DNA of 64,000 nucleotides, from the NCBI RefSeq assembly GCF_016745275.1, contig NZ_JADOEP010000019.1, forward strand, positions 17,589 to 81,588. Reading direction: 5' to 3'. The notes under the pieces are model-generated. The model had not been told where the DNA came from and made no database searches. It saw only the letters and a program-made list of their open reading frames with translations. Source of the DNA: Enterococcus sp. BWB1-3 (lineage in GTDB: Bacteria > Bacillota > Bacilli > Lactobacillales > Enterococcaceae). Both the position numbers and the translations under genes were made by a program. This document shows positions 36,422 through 46,215 of this stretch, one piece after another (the first letter of the stretch is position 1; each line of letters opens with the position of its first letter).

Positions 36422-38533
36422 ATGGAAGAAGATCATAATCACAGCTTGGAACAAGGAACTCCGAACGTGGCAGGGCAGGATGCGAAGATGCATGATACAG
36501 TTATGACTGAGTCTGCTGAACATCAACATGTGCATTCATCTGGACATGATATGTCAGCCATGGACCATTCCATGCACATGGGAGATTTTAAAAAGAAGTT
36601 TTGGTTATCACTCGTTTTGGCAATCCCTATCATTTTTCTATCTCCTATGATGGGTATAGATTTACATTTTCAATTTACATTTCAAGGATCAGACTGGCTG
36701 ATTTTAATTTTGGCAACTATTTTGTTTGCTTATGGCGGACAGCCGTTTTTAACAGAAGCCAAATCAGAACTGCATCAAAAAGCCCCGGCAATGATGACGC
36801 TGATTGCTATGGGGATAACAGTTTCCTATTTTTACAGTTTATATGCATTTGTTATGAATCGTCTATTTCCGAAAGATCATGTAATGGATTTTTTTTGGGA
36901 ACTGGCAACGCTGATTGTCATCATGCTGCTGGGACATTGGATTGAAATGAATGCAGTGTCCAATGCTGGGGATGCTCTCAACGAAATGGCTGCTCTTTTA
37001 CCTGATACTGTATATCGCATGAATGTTGAAGGTCAGGAGGAAGAGGTTCCTCTGGCTGAAGTTAAAAAAGGCGATCACTTGGTTATTCGTTCTGGAGATA
37101 AGATTCCAGCTGACGGCAGAATCATCAAAGGACAGACCTCCGTGGATGAATCAATGGTAACGGGAGAAGCTCATCTTGTCAGCAAGTTAGAGGGTCAAAC
37201 AGTCATCGGAGGATCTATTAACGGCAGCGGCTCAATTGAAATTGAAGTAGTAGGAGTCGGAGAATCCGGCTATTTATCGAAAGTCATGAATCTCGTTGTT
37301 CAGGCCCAGTCAGAAAAATCTAAACTGGAATCATTGTCAGACAAAGTTGCAAGAGCACTTTTTTATGTAGCATTGACAGTCGGAATTTCAGCATTTGTTA
37401 TCTGGTTCTTTTTGGCACGAGATTTGGCGGCAGCGTTTGAACGAATGGTCACAGTATTTATTATTGCCTGTCCACATGCATTGGGATTGGCGATCCCTTT
37501 AGTAGTTGCCCGGTCCATGTCTATTTCAGCTAAACACGGTCTTTTGATTAAGAATAGAAACGCATTGGAACGTGCAAATGATTTACAATATATTTTTTTG
37601 GATAAAACGGGAACTCTAACCGAAGGCAAATTTACTGTTACTGGAATAGAATTGTTTTCTCAGTTGTATAGTCGTGAAGAAAGCCTGAAATATATTGGGG
37701 CATTGGAAAGCAATGCAAATCATCCCTTGGCTATTGGTATCATGAACTATCTGAAAGAAGAAAAGATAAAGCCATACAATATAGAAAAGCTACAGAGCCT
37801 CTCAGGAGTCGGTCTGACGGGGAATGTCAATGGAAAAACAGTAAAAATTGTCAATGAAAAGGAGCTGGCTCATCTTTCTTTTTCGATAAATCAACAGAAA
37901 AAGCAAAAGTATTTAGAGCAGGGGAATACCTTGAGCTATTTATTAATAGATAATCAACTTGTTGCATTAATTGCTTTGGGGGATATAGTTAAACCAGAAG
38001 CAAAGGTATTCATCAGTCGTTTGAAAGAACAGCAGATAACGCCGGTTATGCTGACTGGAGACAATAACGTTTCAGCTAAAATCGTTGCGGACTATCTGGG
38101 AATAACTGAATTTTATAGTGAGCTCTTACCAGAGGATAAAGAAGCACAAGTGAAAAAATATCTTCAGAACAATTATAAAGTAATGATGGTGGGAGATGGG
38201 ATTAATGATGCACCCAGTCTTGCTCGTGCAACAATTGGTGTCGCAATCGGTGCAGGAACAGATGTTGCAATTGAGTCAGCAGATGTTGTTCTGATTGACA
38301 GTGATCCGTTGGACATTCTTCGGCTTTTGGATCTGGCTAGGCATACACGAAGAAAAATGATTCAAAATTTATGGTGGGGAGCAGGTTACAATATTTTGGC
38401 TATTCCTCTGGCAGCCGGAATATTGGCACCAATTGGTATTCTTTTAAATCCAGCTGTCGGAGCGATATTTATGTCTTTAAGTACGGTAATCGTTTCATAT
38501 AATGCGATGACCTTACGTATAAAAGGTGAGTGA
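36422..38533 (+). CDS. copB: Copper-translocating P1B-type ATPase CopB
   Basis: 703 residues. The His-rich N-terminus (HNH, HQHVH, HDMSAMDHSMHMGD) replaces the usual CxxC metal domains. Eight membrane segments are expected, with the ion site CPH in IIACPHALGLAIP, actuator TGE, phosphorylation site DKTGT, HP dipeptide in ANHPLAIG and hinge GDGINDAP. The CPH motif marks the CopB-type subgroup, thought to export copper (or silver). No CopY, CopA or CopZ gene, and no TACANNTGTA cop box, was found nearby. GAGGAAGG before the ATG. Confidence 0.93.
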   Translation: MEEDHNHSLEQGTPNVAGQDAKMHDTVMTESAEHQHVHSSGHDMSAMDHSMHMGDFKKKFWLSLVLAIPIIFLSPMMGIDLHFQFTFQGSDWLILILATILFAYGGQPFLTEAKSELHQKAPAMMTLIAMGITVSYFYSLYAFVMNRLFPKDHVMDFFWELATLIVIMLLGHWIEMNAVSNAGDALNEMAALLPDTVYRMNVEGQEEEVPLAEVKKGDHLVIRSGDKIPADGRIIKGQTSVDESMVTGEAHLVSKLEGQTVIGGSINGSGSIEIEVVGVGESGYLSKVMNLVVQAQSEKSKLESLSDKVARALFYVALTVGISAFVIWFFLARDLAAAFERMVTVFIIACPHALGLAIPLVVARSMSISAKHGLLIKNRNALERANDLQYIFLDKTGTLTEGKFTVTGIELFSQLYSREESLKYIGALESNANHPLAIGIMNYLKEEKIKPYNIEKLQSLSGVGLTGNVNGKTVKIVNEKELAHLSFSINQQKKQKYLEQGNTLSYLLIDNQLVALIALGDIVKPEAKVFISRLKEQQITPVMLTGDNNVSAKIVADYLGITEFYSELLPEDKEAQVKKYLQNNYKVMMVGDGINDAPSLARATIGVAIGAGTDVAIESADVVLIDSDPLDILRLLDLARHTRRKMIQNLWWGAGYNILAIPLAAGILAPIGILLNPAVGAIFMSLSTVIVSYNAMTLRIKGE

Positions 38534-38620
38534 AGTGCACAAATAAATGCTTGGTTTTGAACTTTAAAATATACTGGAAATAAATTTATCTGACATATTT
38601 TTGGATTTTATTTATTTTTT

Positions 38621-38662
38621 GAATGGAATTGCTGCAAAACAGCTTGATTCCATTCTTTTTTT
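38621..38662 (+). terminator. Terminator of copB
   Basis: GAATGGAAT and GCTG pair with CAGC and GATTCCATTC around CAAAA, then seven T. Confidence 0.85.
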
Positions 38663-38736
38663 ATGAAAAAATAATTTAATAATAGAAATGCGTAGTTTGT
38701 TTTGTAGAAGATAATGGGAATACTTGGAGAGCTATT

Positions 38737-40212
38737 ATGAAAATTCAGGAAATTTTAGGCTTTGAAACAAGAAAAATGTTGGAAATCTTAACTCTTTTTC
38801 AAAGTAGACTGGAACCGATTTCGGCTAAATTTGTAGCGGAGCAGCTTTATATTCATGCAAAAACAGCAGAGAAGTATTTATTGAGACTACAGCAATGTAT
38901 GAAAGATTATGGTTTCAGCAAATGGCTTCAGCTTGAATTTCAAGAGAATGATAAAGTGATTTTGAGGATGAAAAATACTTGGTATCTGGAAAAATTTCGT
39001 TTAATGATTATTTTTAATACCCCTGAAATCTTTCTTTTAGAAAAAACTCTGACAGCAGACAAAATATCCATCAAAGAGCTGGCTTTACGTTTAAATGAAA
39101 GTGAAGCCCTGGTAAGAAAGAGAATTACCAAGCTTCGCCAATGGCTGAAAAGCTACCAGCTGACATTAAAGCATCATACACTGGAATTGACTGGCAGCGA
39201 ACACCAAATCAGAGAATTTATCTTTCAAATTCATCGACTAATTTTTCAAGAGAATATTCAGTTGAAGGATTGTTGTCTGGAAAATCAAATAAATCAGTTA
39301 ACTCAAGACTGTATACTTTTTTTCCAAATGAAAATGAATCATTTGCAGGAACAATATTTGAGACTGCTAATTCAAATTCAGTTGAACAGGGTGAATACGG
39401 GAAACCCGGTAATGCTTAAAACGGATTTAAAAAACTATTGTTTGAGAAATCAATTGTTTCAAAATTTTTCAAAACAGATAAAGAAAAACAGTTTTTTCAA
39501 ATTATCCCAAGTTGAAGAAATGTATCTGTTCCTCAATGTGAAAGCACATTTTTCATTTACATTTGGTAAATTGATACAGGAAAAAATTGTCTACGAAAAT
39601 TCAGCAGCTAAAACAACCGTTTATAAATATGCATCCAGTGGAGCAAAAGGATTAAGAAAAATCTTTGAACACAATGAGCTTATTATTGACATACAAATTT
39701 TTGTATCGCTGCTTGGGTTTCATTTGTATTATGAGATGAATGCAGGATTTCTGTATGAAGATCTTTCGGCATTAAAAGATTTGGTCAAATACTATCCAAA
39801 TACGTTTGAGCGAGTGACAAATATGGTAAGTATTCTTAAAGAAGAGTTTAATCATTTTAATAAAATTGATGGGAACCAGTTATTGTTACGATACTTCTTT
39901 ATTCTTTCAGAGGCATGTTCACCAATTATTCTGGAAAAGCGGAAGAATATTTATTTTGTCCTTGAATGGAATTTAGAGCAGAAAAAAAGGTTTATTAAAA
40001 AGATAGCCAATTTTTTTACAGATAGAAAAAACATTCGTTTAATTGATGGCGGGCTTCATACTGAATATCAGAACGCAGATGTTATTTTGACTACTTCAGT
40101 TCATCGGATTTTTAAGAAAAAAGCATCAGAATGTCCTGTTATTTTCATTGCAGGAATGGATGAATATTCGCTGTTAAAACAATTAAATTATTTTCTTGAA
40201 GATAAAAATTAA
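38737..40212 (+). CDS. Mga-like helix-turn-helix transcriptional regulator
   Basis: 491 residues. Two N-terminal winged-helix segments are visible (about 18-60: RLEPISAKFVAEQLYIHAKT; and about 105-150: SIKELALRLNESEALVRKRI, TKLRQWLKSYQL), the layout of Mga/AtxA regulators. The middle is probably PRD-like and the end resembles an EIIB-type fold (LTTSVHRIF then FIAGMDEYSLLKQL). Such proteins link sugar status to surface or virulence gene expression. No PTS gene lies near. GGAGAG precedes the ATG. It is monocistronic. Confidence 0.82.
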   Translation: MKIQEILGFETRKMLEILTLFQSRLEPISAKFVAEQLYIHAKTAEKYLLRLQQCMKDYGFSKWLQLEFQENDKVILRMKNTWYLEKFRLMIIFNTPEIFLLEKTLTADKISIKELALRLNESEALVRKRITKLRQWLKSYQLTLKHHTLELTGSEHQIREFIFQIHRLIFQENIQLKDCCLENQINQLTQDCILFFQMKMNHLQEQYLRLLIQIQLNRVNTGNPVMLKTDLKNYCLRNQLFQNFSKQIKKNSFFKLSQVEEMYLFLNVKAHFSFTFGKLIQEKIVYENSAAKTTVYKYASSGAKGLRKIFEHNELIIDIQIFVSLLGFHLYYEMNAGFLYEDLSALKDLVKYYPNTFERVTNMVSILKEEFNHFNKIDGNQLLLRYFFILSEACSPIILEKRKNIYFVLEWNLEQKKRFIKKIANFFTDRKNIRLIDGGLHTEYQNADVILTTSVHRIFKKKASECPVIFIAGMDEYSLLKQLNYFLEDKN

Positions 40213-40418
40213 AACCCTTTCAATTAATTATGTTAGAATAAAGTGAATACAAGGGTGTGACTGGAAAATCTTCCGATAACCAGATATAGTTTTTACTGAT
40301 TATGCAATGATTCAGCTGGTTTATATTAGCTGGAGTGATTATTTTTGTTCGCATGATTATGCTGGGTAACGACGTTTGCTGATTTTTCAATTATGTCTAA
40401 ATTTTAGGAGGCTATTTG

Positions 40419-41330
40419 ATGAAGAAAGTTCAATTTGGTAATAGTGGTGTGGAGGCTGCAGCGGTTATTTTAGGCTGTATGAGAATGAACGGTGCCGATC
40501 ACCCGCAGGAAATTATTGAAACAGCAGTTGAAAATGGCATCAATTTTTTTGATCATGCAGATATTTATGGTGGAGGAGAATGTGAAACAATCTTTGGGAA
40601 GGCAATGAAAGAAAGTACGATTTCCAGAGAAGATATTTTTATTCAGACAAAGTGTGGAATCCGTAAAGGAATGTTTGATTTTTCAAAAGAACATATCATT
40701 CATTCCGTAGAAGACAGTTTAAAACGTCTGGGCGTTGATTATGTAGATGCATTATTGCTGCATCGTCCGGATACGCTGGTTGAGCCTGAAGAAGTAGCAG
40801 CAGCATTTGATCAATTGGAATCAGAAGGGAAAGTAAAATATTTTGGTGTCAGCAATCAAAACCCGATGCAGATTGAGCTGTTGAAAAAGACTGTGGTTCA
40901 GCCTTTAGTTGCTAACCAGCTTCAATTTGGGATTAAGCACACTGGAATGGTTGACCAGGGAATCCATGTGAATATGACAGATGCAGGAAGTGTAGATCAC
41001 GACGGGAGTATTCTTGATTATTCCCGATTAAATGAGATGACTATTCAAGCATGGTCACCTTATCAATATGGTTTTTTTGAAGGTGTGTTTATCGGCAATG
41101 AAAAATTCCCGGAACTCAATGAAAAAATGGTTGAAATAGCTGACAAATATGGTATCACATCAACCGGATTGGCGACAGCTTGGATTTTGAGACATCCTGC
41201 CAATATGCAAGTTATTGCAGGAACAATGAATACCAGCAGAATCAAAGAAATTGCAGATGCCTCAAAAATTGTTCTTAGTCGTGAAGACTGGTATGCTATT
41301 TATCTTGCTGCCGGCAATATTTTGCCCTAG
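40419..41330 (+). CDS. Aldo/keto reductase
   Basis: 303 residues of the AKR barrel: NFFDHADIYGGGECE near 45 with catalytic Asp and Tyr, IQTKCGI near 80 with the catalytic Lys, LLLHRPD near 115 with the His, and the C-terminal NADPH site VIAGTMNTSRIKEI. YdhF/oxidoreductase-like subgroup. Substrate unknown. The ATG at 40419 has AGGAGG upstream. It is followed 21 bases later by the HEAT-like gene, which is probably co-transcribed. Confidence 0.92.
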   Translation: MKKVQFGNSGVEAAAVILGCMRMNGADHPQEIIETAVENGINFFDHADIYGGGECETIFGKAMKESTISREDIFIQTKCGIRKGMFDFSKEHIIHSVEDSLKRLGVDYVDALLLHRPDTLVEPEEVAAAFDQLESEGKVKYFGVSNQNPMQIELLKKTVVQPLVANQLQFGIKHTGMVDQGIHVNMTDAGSVDHDGSILDYSRLNEMTIQAWSPYQYGFFEGVFIGNEKFPELNEKMVEIADKYGITSTGLATAWILRHPANMQVIAGTMNTSRIKEIADASKIVLSREDWYAIYLAAGNILP

Positions 41331-41351
41331 GAAGCGGTTAAGGAGCAGTCA

Positions 41352-42074
41352 ATGAAGTCAGCATCAAATGATTTGATTTCCAGAGGTTATCTTGAAGAAA
41401 ATATCTTCATTGAGAAGAGTTTCCGTATGGAAGAACTAATTGAACAATTGAATGATCCTGAACCTGTACAGCGTTCATTAGCTGCCAGGTTAATTGGTGA
41501 AACATGTCTTTTGGACAATACAGCAGCAAAAGCTTTGCTTAAGTGTTTGATGATGGAGAAGAAGCTGTATACACGGCTTGAACTATGTCGGGCATTGGAA
41601 AAAGGGAACGGCAAGACAGCAAGATTGATGATCCCATATATCAATACAATTGGCAACAATCAGTATGAATCTATTTCAGAAGCAAAAACGTCCTTGAAAA
41701 AATCTTACCCTTTGCCAAGAGATATAATTTGCCGAGTGATTGGTAAGATGAGTGGAGAAGAAGGAATTGTATTGCTGAATTATTTAACGGACAAACAGTA
41801 TTCACGAGAATTAATTGATGGTCTTGGTTTCCTGATATTTTACAATCCTTCTTTGCAAAGGGAAGACTACTTTCTTAAAGGAAAAGAGGCATATGAATTA
41901 TTTAAAGATGATCCTCTCTATGTATGGAAATATATTATTTTTTGTTCGGCTTTTCCTTTTGATTATTCCAAAAGAATAGTAACAGAAATAGAGCGCTTGA
42001 ATCCTGAAAAAATTTTTCAAACTGAAGTCGAAAGAACTCGGCGATTAAGCAGGATGCACCAAGTCTTCCTGTAA
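41352..42074 (+). CDS. HEAT-repeat-like hypothetical protein
   Basis: 240 residues of paired helices resembling HEAT repeats (RMEELIEQLNDPEPVQRSLA, ARLIGETCLLDNTAAKALL, then RLELCRALEKGNGKTAR). Such repeats mediate protein contacts, or base recognition in AlkD-type glycosylases. The AlkD hallmarks were not recognised. AAGGAG precedes the ATG. It lies 21 bases after the aldo/keto reductase. Confidence 0.65.
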   Translation: MKSASNDLISRGYLEENIFIEKSFRMEELIEQLNDPEPVQRSLAARLIGETCLLDNTAAKALLKCLMMEKKLYTRLELCRALEKGNGKTARLMIPYINTIGNNQYESISEAKTSLKKSYPLPRDIICRVIGKMSGEEGIVLLNYLTDKQYSRELIDGLGFLIFYNPSLQREDYFLKGKEAYELFKDDPLYVWKYIIFCSAFPFDYSKRIVTEIERLNPEKIFQTEVERTRRLSRMHQVFL

Positions 42075-42449
42075 AATTTACAATTTAAGAAATATTCAGT
42101 CATAAAAAATTCAAAAATTGTGGTTAGAATAAACTCAAATAAGAAATTAAGTGTGATAATTTCATTTGTGTGAACTCGAAAAAGAACAGACCTCCTAAAC
42201 TGTTCTAATTTCAAAAACCTTCAAGCCCGGAAAACTTGAAGGTTTTTTTGTCTGTTAATAAGGAAAAAAGGTCTTTATACCTTTAATAAATGGGGGAGTT
42301 ATCAGGTTCGTTAGTTCATTTTGAGAGTAAAAATTTGGATGGAACGGAAATTTAGTGAGTTTCTCAAACAGCGGTTGTCTTCTTACTGCAAAATCCAAGG
42401 ATGTTTGTTAGAATGAAACAGAGTCAAGTTGAAGAGAAGGAGAAAACAG
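42075..42449. other. Intergenic region upstream of polA
   Basis: Contains the terminator at 42213-42249 and then about 200 bases leading to polA, with AAGGAG at 42437-42442 as its ribosome site. A possible -35/-10 pair was not clear. Confidence 0.4.
42213..42249 (+). terminator. Terminator after the HEAT-like gene
   Basis: AAACCTTCAAG/CTTGAAGGTTT, loop CCCGGAAAA, then seven T. On the minus strand a run of A gives it potential in both directions. Confidence 0.85.
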
Positions 42450-45095
42450 ATGGCTAAAAATAAATTATTGCTGGTAGATGGCAACAGTGTAGCGTTTCGT
42501 GCGTTCTATGCTTTGTATAACTCTATAGACCGTTTCAAAAATAGAAATGGACTACATACAAATGCGATCTATGGTTTTAATAACATGTTTGAAAATGTGA
42601 TGGCTAAAGAAAAACCGACCCATGTTCTGGTTGCCTTTGATGCTGGGAAAACAACATTTAGAACAGAAGTATATCCTGAATACAAGGCTGGTCGATCAAA
42701 AACTCCCGGTGAATTTAAAGAGCAGATGCCTTACATCCGGGAATTATTGACTGGTTTGGGCGTAAAATATTATGAACTGGACAATTATGAAGCTGATGAT
42801 ATTATCGGTACGCTGGCGAACAAAGTTTCAAAGGAAGCGTTCGATGTCGTGGTTCTTTCCGGTGACCGGGATCTAACCCAGCTGGCTGCTGATTCTGTGA
42901 AGGTTTACATTTCTCTTAAGGGTGTTAGTGACATGGAAACCTATACCCCAGAGTTTGTAGCTGAAAAATATGATGGTCTGACACCATTGCAGATTATTGA
43001 CATGAAGGGTCTTGCAGGCGATACATCAGATAATATTCCCGGTGTGACAAAAATCGGTGAAAAGACAGCAATCAAGCTGTTGAAGGAATATGGTTCTGTT
43101 GAAGGAATATACGATCATATTGACGAGTTGAAGCAAAGCAAGATGAAAGAGAATTTGATTAATGATAAAGATCAGGCCTTTTTATCCAAACGTTTGGCAA
43201 CTATTGAAATAGATGCTCCTGTTGACCTGGAAATTGACAGTTTAAAATATGAAGGGAAAGATTTGGACAAGCTTGTTCCCTTTTATAAAGAAATGGAGTT
43301 TAAACAGTTTCTAAACAAGTTGAATATTGAGGAAGAAATTCAGCCTATAGAGGATATTCATTTTAAAGTAGTAGATTCATTTACTGAAGAAATGTTTACA
43401 GATGACATGGCATTGTATGTTGAAATGATGGAAGAAAATTATCATACCTCACCAATTGTTGGAGTGGCATGGGGGACAAAAAATACCATTTACACCACGA
43501 ATGAGCTGGCTTTGTTTGAAAGCTCAGCTTTTACCAGCTGGCTGTTTTCTGATAAGTACAAAAAGAAAGTTTATGATATGAAACGGACATATGTCGCTTT
43601 AAACCGATATGCTGGAAAAACTGAGGGGATAAACTTTGACGTTTTACTGGCAGCCTATCTTCTTGATACAAATGACAACAGTGCGGATATTGCTGGTGTT
43701 GCGCAATATTATGGCTATGAGCATATTCATTCTGATGAAGCCGTCTATGGAAAAGGCGCCAAAAAAGGGCTTCCGGAAGATGAAGAAGCATTTTTTAGTC
43801 ATCTGGCCAGAAAGATAAAAGCCATCCATTTTCTATCTGAAAAGCTGGATCAAGAATTAATTGAGAAGAACCAGTCCGACCTCTTTTACAAAATGGAACT
43901 GCCTCTGTCAAAAATATTGGGTGATATGGAAATTACCGGGATTCGAGTTGATGCACAACGGTTAAGAGAAATGGGCGTAGAGTTTTCTGAACGCCTAAGA
44001 CAGATTGAACAGACGATTTATAAAGAAGCGGGTGAAGAATTTAATTTGAATTCACCGAAGCAATTAGGTGTGATTCTATTTGAAAAAATGGGACTGCCCG
44101 TGATCAAAAAGACTAAAACCGGATATTCAACGGCTGTGGATGTGCTGGAGCAGCTCAAAGAGCAGGCACCGATCGTCGAAGATATTTTAACCTATCGCCA
44201 AATCGCAAAAATACAGTCTACATATATTGAAGGTCTTCTGAAAGTCATTCAGCCGGACGACAAGATCCATACACGATACGTCCAAACGCTGACTCAGACT
44301 GGGAGATTAAGCTCTGTAGATCCAAATTTGCAGAATATTCCTATTCGATTGGATGAAGGTCGGAAAATTCGCCAGGCGTTTATTCCAAGAGAAAAAAATT
44401 GGCTGATCTTCTCTTCTGACTATTCACAGATTGAATTGAGAGTATTGGCTCATATTTCTGGTGATGAACATCTGAAGCAAGCCTTTTTAGAAGGACAGGA
44501 TATTCATACAAGTACGGCAATGCGGGTATTTGGATTAGCCTCTGAATCAGATGTGACACCAAATATGCGTCGTCAGGCAAAAGCTGTAAACTTTGGAATT
44601 GTGTATGGAATCAGCGACTATGGTCTTTCTCAGAATCTCGGGATTACCAGAAAGCAGGCGCAGCAGTATATTGATACCTATTTTGAAAAATATCCAGGGG
44701 TAAAAAAATATATGGAAGAGATCGTTCGTGAAGCAAAGGAACAGGGATATGTAGAAACCTTGTATCACCGTCGCCGTTATTTGAATGATATTAATTCACG
44801 AAACTTCAATCTGCGTTCATTCGCTGAAAGAACAGCCATTAATACGCCAATCCAGGGAAGTGCAGCTGATATTCTTAAGCTGGCAATGATTAATATGGCA
44901 AAACGTTTGGAAGAAGAACAGCTGGAAGCAACGATGCTTTTACAAGTGCATGATGAGCTTGTATTTGAAGTGCCTGAAATCGAGCTGGATCGTCTGAATG
45001 AGCTTGTTAAAGAAGTAATGGAAAATTCAGTCAGCCTTACGGTTCCATTGATTACAGAAAGCAGCTGGGGTAAAACCTGGTATGATGCGAAGTAG
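42450..45095 (+). CDS. polA: DNA polymerase I
   Basis: 881 residues. Residues 1-290: 5'-3' flap exonuclease (LLLVDGNSVAFRAFYAL, DNYEADDIIG, LSGDRDLTQL, GDTSDNIPG). Residues about 300-465: 3'-5' exonuclease-like domain without the DxE catalytic motif, so proofreading is probably absent, as in Bacillus enzymes. Residues 470-881: polymerase with SSDYSQIELRVLAHISGD (motif A), RRQAKAVNFGIVYG (O helix) and LQVHDELVFE (motif C). It fills gaps and removes Okazaki primers. The ATG at 42450 is chosen over a TTG 7 codons earlier. First of the polA-mutM-coaE-nrdR-dnaB-dnaI run. Confidence 0.98.
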   Translation: MAKNKLLLVDGNSVAFRAFYALYNSIDRFKNRNGLHTNAIYGFNNMFENVMAKEKPTHVLVAFDAGKTTFRTEVYPEYKAGRSKTPGEFKEQMPYIRELLTGLGVKYYELDNYEADDIIGTLANKVSKEAFDVVVLSGDRDLTQLAADSVKVYISLKGVSDMETYTPEFVAEKYDGLTPLQIIDMKGLAGDTSDNIPGVTKIGEKTAIKLLKEYGSVEGIYDHIDELKQSKMKENLINDKDQAFLSKRLATIEIDAPVDLEIDSLKYEGKDLDKLVPFYKEMEFKQFLNKLNIEEEIQPIEDIHFKVVDSFTEEMFTDDMALYVEMMEENYHTSPIVGVAWGTKNTIYTTNELALFESSAFTSWLFSDKYKKKVYDMKRTYVALNRYAGKTEGINFDVLLAAYLLDTNDNSADIAGVAQYYGYEHIHSDEAVYGKGAKKGLPEDEEAFFSHLARKIKAIHFLSEKLDQELIEKNQSDLFYKMELPLSKILGDMEITGIRVDAQRLREMGVEFSERLRQIEQTIYKEAGEEFNLNSPKQLGVILFEKMGLPVIKKTKTGYSTAVDVLEQLKEQAPIVEDILTYRQIAKIQSTYIEGLLKVIQPDDKIHTRYVQTLTQTGRLSSVDPNLQNIPIRLDEGRKIRQAFIPREKNWLIFSSDYSQIELRVLAHISGDEHLKQAFLEGQDIHTSTAMRVFGLASESDVTPNMRRQAKAVNFGIVYGISDYGLSQNLGITRKQAQQYIDTYFEKYPGVKKYMEEIVREAKEQGYVETLYHRRRYLNDINSRNFNLRSFAERTAINTPIQGSAADILKLAMINMAKRLEEEQLEATMLLQVHDELVFEVPEIELDRLNELVKEVMENSVSLTVPLITESSWGKTWYDAK

Positions 45096-45171
45096 CCAAT
45101 AAAATAAGAAACTGAAGCAAAGAAAAATGAAATGATTTTCGAAGTTTGATTAATCGAATATAGGAGATAGT

Positions 45172-45207
45172 AAATGACTGGGAGTGAATTTTTGCCAGTC
45201 ATTTTTC
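45172..45207 (+). terminator. Terminator after polA
   Basis: AAATGACTGG/CCAGTCATTT, 13-base loop, then T-rich end. Confidence 0.8.
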
Positions 45208-45372
45208 CTCTTTAAAAGAGAGAGAATCCATGGTATTGTAAAGTTATAAGTATTAAGAAGTTTACATTTATTGAAGGAGTGTTTTAATCACTCTATTTTA
45301 TTCCATATAGTTATCTGTAATAAAACTTGCAGGATAGTTAAGATACAATTTATTCGAACGGAGGAGAAAAGG

Positions 45373-46215
45373 TTGCCTGAACTACCAGAAGTAGAAACGG
45401 TCCGAAAAGGCTTGGAAAAGCTTGTTACCGGCAAAACAATTAGAGCTGTAGAAGTTTTATGGGGAAAAATCATTGAACAGCCTGAAAAGGATCTGTTTGA
45501 ACTGTCCTTAATTGGACAGAAAATAAATAGAGTGGAGCGTAGAGGGAAATTTCTGATTTTTAAGCTGACAGAGTATGATTTAATCTCTCATTTACGTATG
45601 GAGGGAAAATATGAGTTTCATGAATCAGAAAATGATCTGCTTGTAAAACATACACATGTCCGCTTTATTTTTGAAGATCATACAGAGCTCCGTTACCTTG
45701 ATGTGAGAAAATTCGGAAGGATGGTTCTTGTGGAAAAGGATCAGTCGAGCCAATATAAAGGAATTTTATCTTTAGGACCTGAACCTGTTCCTGAAGTATT
45801 CATATTCTCACCGTTTAGAGAAGGCCTCAAAAGACATCATAAAGCCATTAAACCACTTCTGCTTGATCAAAAACTAGTTACCGGCTTAGGAAATATCTAT
45901 GTAGATGAAGCACTTTGGGAAGCGGAAATTCATCCCGAACAGCCTGCTGATACTTTGACTAAGAAAGAAATTGAGCGTTTATATGCCTCTATTATTGATG
46001 TTTTAGGAAGAGCAGTTGAAGCTGGCGGAACGACGATTCGAAGCTATTTGAATGCACTGGGAGAAGCCGGGAAATTTCAAGTTTCTTTACATGCCTATGG
46101 AAAGACAGGGGAGCCATGCATGCGCTGCGGTACCCCAATCAAAAAAATAAAAGTGGCACAAAGAGGAACTCATTTTTGCCCTGAGTGTCAAAAATTGAAA
46201 GGAAGAAAAAGCTGA
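45373..46215 (+). CDS. mutM: Formamidopyrimidine-DNA glycosylase
   Basis: 280 residues. The processed N-terminus PELPEVETVRKGL supplies the catalytic Pro2 and Glu3. The H2TH segment (LVTGLGNIYVDEALW) and a C-terminal four-cysteine zinc finger (CMRCGTPI ... FCPECQ) are present. It excises 8-oxoguanine and nicks the site. The start is TTG at 45373, the only one giving the mandatory N-terminal proline, with GGAGG upstream; the longer frame upstream would destroy the enzyme. Its stop overlaps coaE. Confidence 0.96.
   Translation: MPELPEVETVRKGLEKLVTGKTIRAVEVLWGKIIEQPEKDLFELSLIGQKINRVERRGKFLIFKLTEYDLISHLRMEGKYEFHESENDLLVKHTHVRFIFEDHTELRYLDVRKFGRMVLVEKDQSSQYKGILSLGPEPVPEVFIFSPFREGLKRHHKAIKPLLLDQKLVTGLGNIYVDEALWEAEIHPEQPADTLTKKEIERLYASIIDVLGRAVEAGGTTIRSYLNALGEAGKFQVSLHAYGKTGEPCMRCGTPIKKIKVAQRGTHFCPECQKLKGRKS

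Noticed and set aside
45271..45372. Longer N-terminus of MutM
   Set aside because: MutM needs a proline directly after the initiator; only the TTG at 45373 provides it.
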